Of a stretch of 64,000 nucleotides of DNA, positions 8,257 through 15,650 are shown piece by piece (position 1 is the first letter of the stretch; each line of letters starts with the position of its first letter). Under the pieces are notes generated by a model that saw only the letters and a list, made by a program, of their open reading frames with translations, was not told where the DNA came from and did no database searches. This DNA comes from Maricaulis sp034670125. Lineage in GTDB: Bacteria > Pseudomonadota > Alphaproteobacteria > Caulobacterales > Maricaulaceae. The translations under genes and the position numbers were made by a program. The stretch covers positions 1-64,000 of the forward strand of contig NZ_JAXMOC010000011.1 in NCBI RefSeq assembly GCF_034670125.1, read 5' to 3'.

Positions 8257-9114
8257 ATGACCGCCCGCGACCCATCCGCCAACATCCTCGTGCTCGGCGC
8301 CACCGGCAAGACCGGCCGCCTCATCGTCAATGCCCTGCAAGCGCTCAACCTTCCTGTCCGCCCTGGCTCGCGCGACGCCGAACGCCCCTTCAGCTGGCAG
8401 GACCGTGAAGGCTGGGACCACGCCCTGCAGGGTGTGCGCTCGGTCTACATCGCCTACGCGCCGGATCTCGCCGTGCCCGGCGCTCCGGCCGACATCGCCG
8501 CCTTCACCCAACGCGCCCGCAAAGCCGGCGTGGAGCAACTCGTCCTGCTGTCCGGGCGCGGTGAGCCCGAGGCGGAAGCCAGCGAGACCATAATTCGCCA
8601 GAGCGGGCTGCGCTGGACGGTGATCCGCTCGAGCTGGTTCTTCCAGAATTTCGACCAGGGCGCCTTCCAGCCCATGGTCGCGGCCGGTGAACTCGCCCTG
8701 CCGGTCGGAAAGACCGCGGAACCCTTCATCGATATCCGCGACATTGCCGATATCGCGGTCGCGGCGCTGACCGGCACGGAGCATGACGGCCAGCTCTATG
8801 AAGTGACCGGTGGCCAGTTGCTGAGCTTTGCCGATATTGCGGCCCTGATTTCCGAGCGGGCCGGGCGTCCGGTCCGCCATGTCGACATTCCGCACCAGGC
8901 TTTCATCGACGGCGCCCGCGCCGCCGGCCTGCCGCAGGATCATGTCTGGTTGCTCGACTATCTGTTCTCGACGGTGCTGGACGGTCGCAATGCCTGGGTC
9001 ATGGACGGTGTCGAACGGGCCCTGGGCCGGCCGCCGCGCAGCTTTGCCGACTATGCCGCCTCGGTTCCGGCCAGTGCCTGGGCCGCCACAGCCGCTGCCG
9101 GGCTGGCGTCATGA
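8257..9114 (+). CDS. NmrA-type NAD(P)-dependent oxidoreductase
   Basis: This 285-residue Rossmann-fold protein of the atypical SDR/NmrA group opens with ILVLGATGKTGRLIVNAL, the GxxGxxG nucleotide-binding loop near residue 15. Later come VEQLVLLSGRGEPEAE and the RSSWFFQNFDQG segment typical of NmrA/azoreductase-like proteins. It lacks a canonical YxxxK catalytic pair, so it may be a redox sensor or a reductase of unknown substrate. The ribosome binding site is AAAGGAAA. The DUF1772 gene overlaps its stop by ATGA, so the two are translationally coupled and probably controlled by the divergent TetR repressor. Confidence 0.85.
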   Translation: MTARDPSANILVLGATGKTGRLIVNALQALNLPVRPGSRDAERPFSWQDREGWDHALQGVRSVYIAYAPDLAVPGAPADIAAFTQRARKAGVEQLVLLSGRGEPEAEASETIIRQSGLRWTVIRSSWFFQNFDQGAFQPMVAAGELALPVGKTAEPFIDIRDIADIAVAALTGTEHDGQLYEVTGGQLLSFADIAALISERAGRPVRHVDIPHQAFIDGARAAGLPQDHVWLLDYLFSTVLDGRNAWVMDGVERALGRPPRSFADYAASVPASAWAATAAAGLAS

Positions 9115-9587
9115 TCGCCCTGACCCTACTCGCCCAATTACTGGGTCTGGGTGCCGGCCTCATCGCCGGCATCTTCCTCGCCTTCTCCGACTTCGTCATG
9201 GCCGGTCTCGATGAGGCCGGGCCGGGCGGCGGCGCCGATGCCATGCGCGGCCTCAACCGGACGGTCTACAGGTCAATTTTCCTGCTGCTGTTGAAAGCCC
9301 TGGTGCCACTCGCCCTCGTCCTGGCCGTAGCAGCCCTCCTGTTCGGGCGGCCTGGCATGGCAACCTGGCTGGGACTGGGCATGGCCAGCCATGTCGGGCC
9401 GGTCCTGCTGGTCACCGGGCTGCGCAATATCCCCATGAACAACCGCTTGCTGTCCCTCGCCGGCGACCGCGACGGTACATCGGCCTACTGGCCGAAATAT
9501 GTCGAGCGGTGGAGCGGCTGGAACCATGTCCGTACGGTCGGGGCCGTCCTCACCTGTGTCTGCTTCCTGCTCGCCGCCATCGCATGA
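9111..9587 (+). CDS. DUF1772 (anthrone oxygenase-like) membrane protein
   Basis: This is a 158-residue integral membrane protein with four likely helices: residues ~5-28, ~55-78, ~84-104 and ~140-157. The motif RNIPMNNRL with a following W..W..WN(H) pattern (YWPKYVERWSGWNHVR) is characteristic of the DUF1772 family. The family includes fungal anthrone oxygenases, but most bacterial members have no known reaction. It overlaps the reductase stop (ATGA), so I infer a joint role in modifying or detoxifying a small aromatic or quinone-like compound under TetR control; that is inference from context only. Confidence 0.78.
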   Translation: MIALTLLAQLLGLGAGLIAGIFLAFSDFVMAGLDEAGPGGGADAMRGLNRTVYRSIFLLLLKALVPLALVLAVAALLFGRPGMATWLGLGMASHVGPVLLVTGLRNIPMNNRLLSLAGDRDGTSAYWPKYVERWSGWNHVRTVGAVLTCVCFLLAAIA

Positions 9588-9613
9588 CCGGGCAAGCTCG
9601 CTTGCGAACAGAC

Positions 9614-9646
9614 CCGCAAGCACGGCAAGAAGGGGCGTGCTTGCGG
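9614..9646 (+). promoter_or_regulatory. Hairpin overlapping the arfB ribosome binding site
   Basis: CCGCAAGCACG (9614-9624) and CGTGCTTGCGG (9636-9646) form a perfect 11-bp stem with an 11-base loop. The last two bases of the 3' arm are the first two of the GGAGG ribosome binding site (9645-9649) of arfB. No T-run follows, so a terminator is less likely than translational control. Confidence 0.55.
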
Positions 9647-9654
9647 AGGCTGTC

Positions 9655-10074
9655 ATGCTGATTGCCCAGACCATCCTGATCGACGAGACCGAGATCGAGG
9701 AGCGTTTCATCCGCGCCTCCGGTCCCGGCGGCCAGCATGTCAACAAGACCGAGAGCGCCGTCCAGCTGCGCTTCGACCTCGCCGCCAACACCACCCTGCC
9801 CGACGCGGCCAAGCGCCGCCTGGTACGTCTGGCCGGCTCGCGCATGACCAAGGATGGCAGCCTGATCCTGAAAGCCGACAGCCACCGCGAACGCGAACGC
9901 AATCGGGCCGAGGCCCGTGACCGCCTGCGCAAGCTGATCGAACACGCGCTGATCGCCCCGAAACCGCGCAAGAAGGCGCGGCCGTCCCTGGCGTCGATCA
10001 AACGGGCCAAGGCCGCGAAGGCGCAAAAATCACAAACAAAGTCGCTTCGACGAAAGCCGGGGTCGGAGGATTAG
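9655..10074 (+). CDS. arfB: Alternative ribosome-rescue factor B (peptidyl-tRNA hydrolase)
   Basis: ArfB frees ribosomes stalled on mRNAs without a stop codon by hydrolysing peptidyl-tRNA. At 139 residues it is the standard size. The release-factor-like domain has IRASGPGGQHVNKTESAV with the catalytic GGQ at residues 25-27. The C-terminal tail (residues ~95-139) is very rich in Lys and Arg, as needed to enter the empty mRNA channel. The start at 9655 has GGAGG at ideal spacing; a longer frame to 9499 overlaps DUF1772 and is unlikely. The stop overlaps that of the convergent deaminase gene. A hairpin may mask its ribosome binding site. Confidence 0.93.
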   Translation: MLIAQTILIDETEIEERFIRASGPGGQHVNKTESAVQLRFDLAANTTLPDAAKRRLVRLAGSRMTKDGSLILKADSHRERERNRAEARDRLRKLIEHALIAPKPRKKARPSLASIKRAKAAKAQKSQTKSLRRKPGSED

Positions 10075-11087
10075 GCCACGGCCTCGACCACCGCATCGAT
10101 CTCCGCCAGATGCCGCTCGATCTCCGCCTCCGGCAGAAAAGCCCCCCGGAAAGAATTCCGTGCCAACTCGATGATCTCGTCGGCCGTCAGGCCGATGGCA
10201 TCCGCAGTACGGATGTAGTTGTCATTCACATAGCCGCCGAAATAGGCCGGGTCGTCGGAATTCACCGTGGCCCGCAGGCCCAGCGCCAACATGCGCTTCA
10301 GGGGGTGGTCCTCGAGCCGTTTGATGCCGCACAGGCGCAGGTTGGAGAGCGGACAGACCGTCAGCGTCATCTGTTCGCGGCCAAGCCGGGCGACCAGGGT
10401 GCCGTCTTCCAGGGCGCGATTGCCGTGATCAAGACGGTCGACCTTCAGCAGGTCCAGTGCTTCATGGATATATTCCGGCGGCCCCTCCTCGCCGGCATGG
10501 GCGACCCGCAGCAGGCCCAGCTCGCCAGCCGCCTCGAAAACACGCTGGAATTTTGACGGCGGGTGGCCGAGTTCGGAACTGTCCAGACCGACGCCATCGA
10601 TCCGCTCCAGGTGCGGCTTGGCCATTTCCAGGGTCTCAAAAGCCGCTTCCTCGGAGAGGTGGCGCAGGAAACACAGGATGAGCTTGGAGGTGATGCCGAG
10701 TTCGGACTTTGCCTGATCGAGGGCGCGAGTGATGCCGTCGACGACCGTGGCAAAGGCGATCCCGCGATCGGTATGGCCCTGCGGGTCGAAGAAGATCTCG
10801 ACATGGCGGACATTCTCGGCGTGGACGCGCTGCAGGTAGGCCCAGGTCAGATCAAAGAAATCCGCCTCGGTGATCAGCACATTCATGCCGACATAATAGA
10901 CGTCGAGAAAATCCTGCAGGTTGGAGAAGTCGTAGGCGGCGCGGATTTCCTCGACCGACTTGAAGGGAATCTCGATCCCGTTGCGACGGGCCAGTTCGAA
11001 CATCAGCTCCGGCTCGAGCGAGCCTTCAATATGAAGATGAAGCTCCGCCTTGGGCAGGGCTTGGACGAGACGGGCGATATCGGTCAT
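10071..11087 (-). CDS. Adenine deaminase of the adenosine/AMP deaminase family
   Basis: This is a 338-residue zinc-dependent TIM-barrel deaminase. Metal and catalytic motifs are PKAELHLHIEGSLEPE at the N-terminus, RVAHAGEEGPPEYI near residue 200, DRLDHGNRALED and TVNSDDPAYFGGY near residue 280. Members labelled add convert adenosine to inosine, but the HAGEEGPPEYI and DDPAYFGGY blocks match the bacterial/fungal adenine deaminase branch (adenine to hypoxanthine), which I favour. The ATG has GGAGAG upstream. It lies downstream of a LysE exporter on the same strand. Substrate choice cannot be proven from sequence. Confidence 0.88.
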   Translation of the reverse strand: MTDIARLVQALPKAELHLHIEGSLEPELMFELARRNGIEIPFKSVEEIRAAYDFSNLQDFLDVYYVGMNVLITEADFFDLTWAYLQRVHAENVRHVEIFFDPQGHTDRGIAFATVVDGITRALDQAKSELGITSKLILCFLRHLSEEAAFETLEMAKPHLERIDGVGLDSSELGHPPSKFQRVFEAAGELGLLRVAHAGEEGPPEYIHEALDLLKVDRLDHGNRALEDGTLVARLGREQMTLTVCPLSNLRLCGIKRLEDHPLKRMLALGLRATVNSDDPAYFGGYVNDNYIRTADAIGLTADEIIELARNSFRGAFLPEAEIERHLAEIDAVVEAVA

Positions 11088-11160
11088 GGCTGCTCTCCGG
11101 CGCTTGGGGGAGCGCCATGGTCTGCTGCGTTACCTTTCCACGCAAGGGGCCGCCTGCGGC

Positions 11161-11787
11161 TCAGGCGGACAGGATCAAACCTATGGTCAGGACGAGGACA
11201 CCAGCGATGGCATAATTCAACCAGCGCGCCGAACCACCCTCGGCCAGGAGACGCTTCAGCCCGCCGCCGACAAAGATCCACAACAGGCCGCACGGGGCGC
11301 CGAACATGACGAATGCCATCACGAAAATCCCGATCCGCTCGACCGGGGTGTCGGCCAGCGCCACATAGGCGCCGGCGGTCGAGACCGCCATCAGGACCGC
11401 CTTGGGATTGATGGCCTGGAACAGCGCCGCCTCCCAGGACCGGAAGGGTCGTGAGCGGTCCGCCTTCGGGGTTGCTGCGCGGCTGCCGGCGCGTCCGATC
11501 GCCCAACCGGCATGGGCGAATTTCCACGCCATCCAGCCGAGCCAGGCCGACCCGCCGATGCGGACAATATCCAGCATGGCGGGAAAGCGGTCGATCAATT
11601 CACCCAGCCCCAATACCGAGGCGACCAGCAACAGGTTGAAGCCGAAATTGACCCCGAGCCAGTGCGGCAGCGTGGCCCGCACGCCGAACAGGGCGCTCGA
11701 CGTCATCATCATGATATTGTTGGGGCCGGGCGTGACGGACATGATCACGACGAAGGTCACCAGGCTGGCAAGCAGGGCCATGTCCAT
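11161..11787 (-). CDS. LysE/RhtB-family amino acid exporter
   Basis: This 208-residue inner-membrane protein has about six hydrophobic helices. The N-terminus carries the family hallmark VIMSVTPGPNNIMMM between helix one and two, and W.GW.AW.FA lies in the third helix region. LysE/RhtB proteins export basic or neutral amino acids or metabolites by proton exchange; the substrate here is unknown. I use the ATG at 11787, which has GAGGGA seven bases upstream; an earlier ATG falls inside that site. A 7-bp GC hairpin (11150-11168) spans the stop, without a T-run, before the deaminase gene. Confidence 0.88.
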   Translation of the reverse strand: MDMALLASLVTFVVIMSVTPGPNNIMMMTSSALFGVRATLPHWLGVNFGFNLLLVASVLGLGELIDRFPAMLDIVRIGGSAWLGWMAWKFAHAGWAIGRAGSRAATPKADRSRPFRSWEAALFQAINPKAVLMAVSTAGAYVALADTPVERIGIFVMAFVMFGAPCGLLWIFVGGGLKRLLAEGGSARWLNYAIAGVLVLTIGLILSA

Positions 11788-11862
11788 CGCGCATTCCCTC
11801 ACACCACTCTGCGGACCCAGTTAGGAAGCACCGCCCACGCACGCAACGCGTCCGGCACAAAA

Positions 11863-11895
11863 AAGAAAGGCCCGGCAGGATACCGGGCCTTTCTT
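11863..11895 (-). terminator. Rho-independent terminator of ndk
   Basis: AAGAAAGGCCCGG and CCGGGCCTTTCTT form a perfect 13-bp stem with a 7-base loop. On the minus strand the stem runs into TTTCTTTTTTG, a good U-tract, 21 bases after the ndk stop. The A-rich left arm means it could also act weakly on plus-strand transcripts. Confidence 0.88.
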
Positions 11896-11915
11896 GTCTG
11901 ATTTTGCGGCTCGGA

Positions 11916-12338
11916 TCAGCCGACGATTTCGTCGTCCGAGAAGAAGAAGGGAATTTCTTCTGCTGCGGTTTCCGGGGCGTCGGAACCGTGCACCGAGTTG
12001 GCTTCGATCGACTCGGCAAAGTCCTTGCGGATGGTGCCGGCATCAGCCTGCTCCGGGTTCGTCGCGCCCATCACGGTGCGGTATTTGGCGATGGCGTCAT
12101 CACCTTCCAGGACCTGGACCACGACCGGGCCGGAGATCATGAAGGTCACGAGGTCGTTGAAGAAGGGACGCTCCTTGTGGACGCCGTAAAAACCTTCCGC
12201 CTGCTCGCGCGACAGACGGATGCGCTTTTGCGCGATGATGCGCAGGCCGGCGGCTTCGATCTTGGCGTTGATGGCGCCGGTCAGGTTACGGGCAGTGGCG
12301 TCGGGCTTGATGATGGAGAAGGTGCGTTGGATCGCCAT
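11916..12338 (-). CDS. ndk: Nucleoside diphosphate kinase
   Basis: Ndk balances nucleoside triphosphate pools by ping-pong phosphate transfer through a phospho-histidine. At 140 residues it has the normal length. The N-terminus MAIQRTFSIIKPDATARN is a family signature, and the active site is SIEANSVHGSD, with the catalytic His at about residue 117. The downstream FFSDDEIV tail is usual in alphaproteobacteria. It is monocistronic, with its own terminator immediately downstream. Confidence 0.97.
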   Translation of the reverse strand: MAIQRTFSIIKPDATARNLTGAINAKIEAAGLRIIAQKRIRLSREQAEGFYGVHKERPFFNDLVTFMISGPVVVQVLEGDDAIAKYRTVMGATNPEQADAGTIRKDFAESIEANSVHGSDAPETAAEEIPFFFSDDEIVG

Positions 12339-12443
12339 GAGGGATGTCCTTGAATTGGGGAAAGCCCGGCTGTGGACCCGGACGTTAGGTTTCGCGCGGG
12401 CTTATAGCCGTCTGCTGACCGCTTGAAAAGCGGCAGGGTGCGA

Positions 12444-12818
12444 TCAGACGACGACCGGGCCAGACCGTGCCCGCCAAGCCATGACAAGGTATGCGCCCGC
12501 GGCGAGGTAAAGCGCCGACACGAGCATAAAAACCCACCCCGTATTGGCAATCGCGTGTGGGGAGCCAACCGGTGCAAATGCCAGCAGACCGGCCAGGCCC
12601 AGCCGCAACAGCCCATAGATCACAAGACAGACGCCCCAGCATCGCACAGCAAGCCGCCCGGCCCCACGCCCCGTCAGACGTGCCGCGACCATTAGCCCTA
12701 GAACGCCAAGAATGAAGGCCAGCGGCAAGACCGACCCCAGCAGACCGTAAATCACGCCCCGGACCGCAAAGGCGGCCAGGCTCAGCGCCAGGACGACAAT
12801 CTTCAGAGGCAGCCTCAT
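12444..12818 (-). CDS. Small four-helix membrane protein of unknown function
   Basis: I do not recognise this 124-residue protein. It is almost entirely hydrophobic, with likely helices at residues ~4-20, ~24-46, ~58-80 and ~92-113, and short Arg-rich loops between them (AARLTGRGAGRLAVRCW). It has no cofactor motif. The ATG overlaps the stop of the M28 peptidase gene (ATGA), so it is translated with that gene. The pairing with a secreted peptidase is the only functional hint. Confidence 0.7.
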   Translation of the reverse strand: MRLPLKIVVLALSLAAFAVRGVIYGLLGSVLPLAFILGVLGLMVAARLTGRGAGRLAVRCWGVCLVIYGLLRLGLAGLLAFAPVGSPHAIANTGWVFMLVSALYLAAGAYLVMAWRARSGPVVV

Positions 12819-13693
12819 GGTGTATCACCGCGGATCAGGTCCAGCAGTACAGTCAGCATGAGCCGGGTATTGCGTGCCAGATAATCATGATTGAGCGTGT
12901 CTGCCGTGTCCGTTGGGCGGTGCCGGTGCGGCGATGCGTCCCGCAAACGGAATGCTTCGCCCAGACAGATGGCATCAATGCCGTGATTTCGGAATGAGAC
13001 GTGGTCGCTGGAATCATACGTCACACGGACGATTGGAATGCCCATCGACCGGGCCGCCCGGTCATAGCGCGGGTACCACGTGTCCGGCGCGTCAATTTCG
13101 ATCGCCCCGTCACCATCACTGTCCCACCCGGCCATGTCGATCGAATGCATGGAATGAATGTCGACGCCTGCGTTCAATAACTGACGGGCATAGGCGGCGC
13201 TGCCGACCTTTCCTTCCTCTTCCTGATCGAACAATACAAGTATCACGGCGAAATCACGGCGTGGCTCCGCGGCCAGGTTTTCAGCGATGGTCAGCACGGC
13301 AGCAACACCGCTGCCATTGTCATCTGCGCCAGGGCTGCCGGCTTCGCTGTCATAATGGGCGCCCAGGACAATCACCGGGGCGCTGGCGCGTGTTGCAGGA
13401 ATGGTCGCCGTGACATTGACCCCCGTGAAGGGTGGCATGATCAGGTCGAGCAAGGGATGCACATTGGGGGCGTGATAGGTGCGCCGTTCACCCGCCAGGC
13501 CACGGCGTTCCAGCTCGGCGACCAGAAAATCGGCGGCAATGTCTCGTTCACTCGCAGAACTGCGGGCCGGCGCCGTGGCGTTCTGCAGGCGAGTCAGGAA
13601 GTCGCGCTGCGTCTGGGAAAAAGGCGTTTGAGCCTGGCCCGCCCCGGTCACGAGAACCAATGCGCCGACCCAGATGGCGACACGCAAAAACAT
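12815..13693 (-). CDS. Secreted M28-family zinc metallopeptidase
   Basis: This is a 292-residue exported peptidase. The ATG at 13693 follows GAGGAGGGGAGAG and begins a signal peptide (hydrophobic LRVAIWVGALVLVTGAG, cut after GQA). The co-catalytic zinc site of M28 enzymes is visible: LGAHYDSEAGSPGADDNGSG, then FDQEEEGKVGS with the catalytic Glu and a metal Glu, a metal Asp in IDMAGWDSDGDG and a C-terminal His in SSDHVSFR. Family members are aminopeptidases or glutaminyl cyclase-like. A much longer upstream frame overlapping the divergent gene at 13874 is spurious. The next gene overlaps its stop. Confidence 0.9.
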   Translation of the reverse strand: MFLRVAIWVGALVLVTGAGQAQTPFSQTQRDFLTRLQNATAPARSSASERDIAADFLVAELERRGLAGERRTYHAPNVHPLLDLIMPPFTGVNVTATIPATRASAPVIVLGAHYDSEAGSPGADDNGSGVAAVLTIAENLAAEPRRDFAVILVLFDQEEEGKVGSAAYARQLLNAGVDIHSMHSIDMAGWDSDGDGAIEIDAPDTWYPRYDRAARSMGIPIVRVTYDSSDHVSFRNHGIDAICLGEAFRLRDASPHRHRPTDTADTLNHDYLARNTRLMLTVLLDLIRGDTP

Positions 13694-13873
13694 CACTCTC
13701 CCCTCCTCGTTGTCGCGACGTTCATCGGTGTTTATGGCAAGAGTACGACATGCTTGCCCTGCGTGCGTCCACACATGAGCGGTCAGGGCCGCCCAGCCCC
13801 TTGTCACCGGGAGGAAACCCGGACTGTTCAAGCCGCGCGATCCGTGTAAATTGCCCGCAAAACGGGGGGCAAT

Positions 13874-15454
13874 ATGCCGACACCACTTGAGATTATACTG
13901 GATCCGGTATCGCTGGCGATACTCGGAATTTTCGCACTGATGATCGCGATCGAAGCGGCTTTTCCGGCGCGCAAACTGCCCGTCGTCAAAGGTTGGCGGT
14001 TTCGTGCGCTGATCATCTTCACCGCCTATTTCTTCCTGTCCGCCTACCTGCCCATGATCTGGGACCCGCTGCTGGCCCCCTATCAGCTGTTCAATCTGAG
14101 CGGGTTGGGCCTTTTGGGCGGCAGCGCGGTCGGCATTCTTGTCTTTGAATTCGGGGTCTATGTCTGGCACCGCGCCATGCACGGCAATCGTTTCCTGTGG
14201 CTGGGATTTCACCAGCTTCACCACAGTGCCGAGCGGGTCGACACGTTCGGGGCATTCTATTTCAGCCCGCTTGATTCCATTGGTTTCGCCTTTGTCGGCA
14301 GCCTGGGTCTCACCCTTCTGGTCGGGATCGAGCCACAGGCCATCACGGTCACCCTGCTGGCGACGACCTTCCTCGCCCTGTTCCAGCACACCAATATCCG
14401 CACACCGCGCTGGCTCGGCTATTTCCTGCAACGCCCCGAAAGCCACAGCCACCATCATGAGCGCGGCGTTCACGACAAGAACTTCTCAGACCTGCCTCTC
14501 TTCGACATCATCTTCGGGACCTTCAAGAACCCGAAGGAATTCGCCGCCGAGAACGGCTATTGGGACGGCGCCTCGTCGCGGATCGGTTCGATGCTCCTGT
14601 TTCGTGACATCAGTGAACCGCCCACCGATGACAGCAAGCCGGCCAAGTCTGACGCAACGGCGGTGACCGCGCGCTTCGAGGGCGATATCCCGGCCGCCTA
14701 TGACCGCTATCTCGGCCCGGTCCTGTTCGATCACCACGCGGGCGACCTCGCAGGTCGCGTCCCGGTCTCGGCCAGCGGTCATTTGCTGGAACTGGCCGCC
14801 GGAACAGGCATCCTCACAGAGAAGCTCCTCGCCCGCCTGCCCGACGGTGCAAGGCTGGAAGCGACGGACCTGAATGGCGACATGCTGACCATCGCCCGCC
14901 AGCGTACCGGCGATCCGGATGCTGTGACATTCAACACCGCCGATGCCAGCGCGCTTGATTACCCCGACGCGGAATTTGACGCGATCACCTGCCAGTTCGG
15001 CGTGATGTTCTTCCCGGACAAGGTCGCCGCCTTTCGCGAGGCCCGACGCGTGCTCAAACCGGGCGGTCGCTATGTGTTCAATGTCTGGGGCAGTTGGGCG
15101 ACCAACCCGTTTGCCGAAATCGCGGATGGCGTCATTGCGCCATTGATCGACAAGGACGAGCCCAGCTTCTATGCGGTTCCCTACAGCTATCACGATGCCG
15201 GGACGATTGAGACCGATCTGCGGGCCGCCGGTTTCACCGATATCCGGATCGACACCCTGTCCCGGGTCCACAGCAAGGCCGATCTCGAGGCCTTCGCGCA
15301 CGGCCTGATCCTGGGCAATCCCGTCGCCGGACAGATCCGCCGCAATGACGGCGATGTCGAGGCTGCGATCGCGGCGCTGACCCGACGCTTCGAGGCGGAG
15401 TTCGGCCCGGATGGCGATATTCCGATGGAAATCCTGGTCATCGAGGCCGGCTGA
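13874..15454 (+). CDS. Fusion: sterol-desaturase/fatty-acid-hydroxylase domain + SAM methyltransferase
   Basis: This is a 526-residue two-domain protein. Residues ~1-250 form an integral membrane di-iron hydroxylase of the sterol desaturase family, with the histidine clusters HRAMH, HQLHH and SHHHER and about four hydrophobic helices. After a linker (~255-268), residues ~270-526 form a class I methyltransferase with motif I LLELAAGTGIL, ATDLNGDML after it and FDAITCQFGVMFFPD further on. The ATG has a GGGGGG site. Each half is complete and both resemble free-standing proteins, so this is a genuine in-frame fusion or, less likely, a lost stop codon. It may hydroxylate a lipid and then O-methylate it; the substrate is unknown. 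A second hydroxylase without the methyltransferase lies at 62010. Confidence 0.88.
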   Translation: MPTPLEIILDPVSLAILGIFALMIAIEAAFPARKLPVVKGWRFRALIIFTAYFFLSAYLPMIWDPLLAPYQLFNLSGLGLLGGSAVGILVFEFGVYVWHRAMHGNRFLWLGFHQLHHSAERVDTFGAFYFSPLDSIGFAFVGSLGLTLLVGIEPQAITVTLLATTFLALFQHTNIRTPRWLGYFLQRPESHSHHHERGVHDKNFSDLPLFDIIFGTFKNPKEFAAENGYWDGASSRIGSMLLFRDISEPPTDDSKPAKSDATAVTARFEGDIPAAYDRYLGPVLFDHHAGDLAGRVPVSASGHLLELAAGTGILTEKLLARLPDGARLEATDLNGDMLTIARQRTGDPDAVTFNTADASALDYPDAEFDAITCQFGVMFFPDKVAAFREARRVLKPGGRYVFNVWGSWATNPFAEIADGVIAPLIDKDEPSFYAVPYSYHDAGTIETDLRAAGFTDIRIDTLSRVHSKADLEAFAHGLILGNPVAGQIRRNDGDVEAAIAALTRRFEAEFGPDGDIPMEILVIEAG

Positions 15455-15650
15455 CAGGGGGGTAGGCAGAGAGCTTGTCTGGCTTGACGCGGGAGGGGTC
15501 TCGATTGGACGAACGAAAGGGCTGACATCGCGACCCGTCGCGGAGTGATCCATAATTCGTTTGTCAGCCAGCAGGCCGTACCCGCCGCCGCCCCGGGCTC
15601 AGCGCGAATCTGTTGCACCGGGCCAAAACCCGCGCTAACCGCCATGCACC

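Noticed and set aside
13694..14473. N-terminal extension of the M28 peptidase frame
   Set aside because: It overlaps the divergent hydroxylase-methyltransferase gene; the ATG at 13693 has a strong ribosome site and opens a signal peptide.
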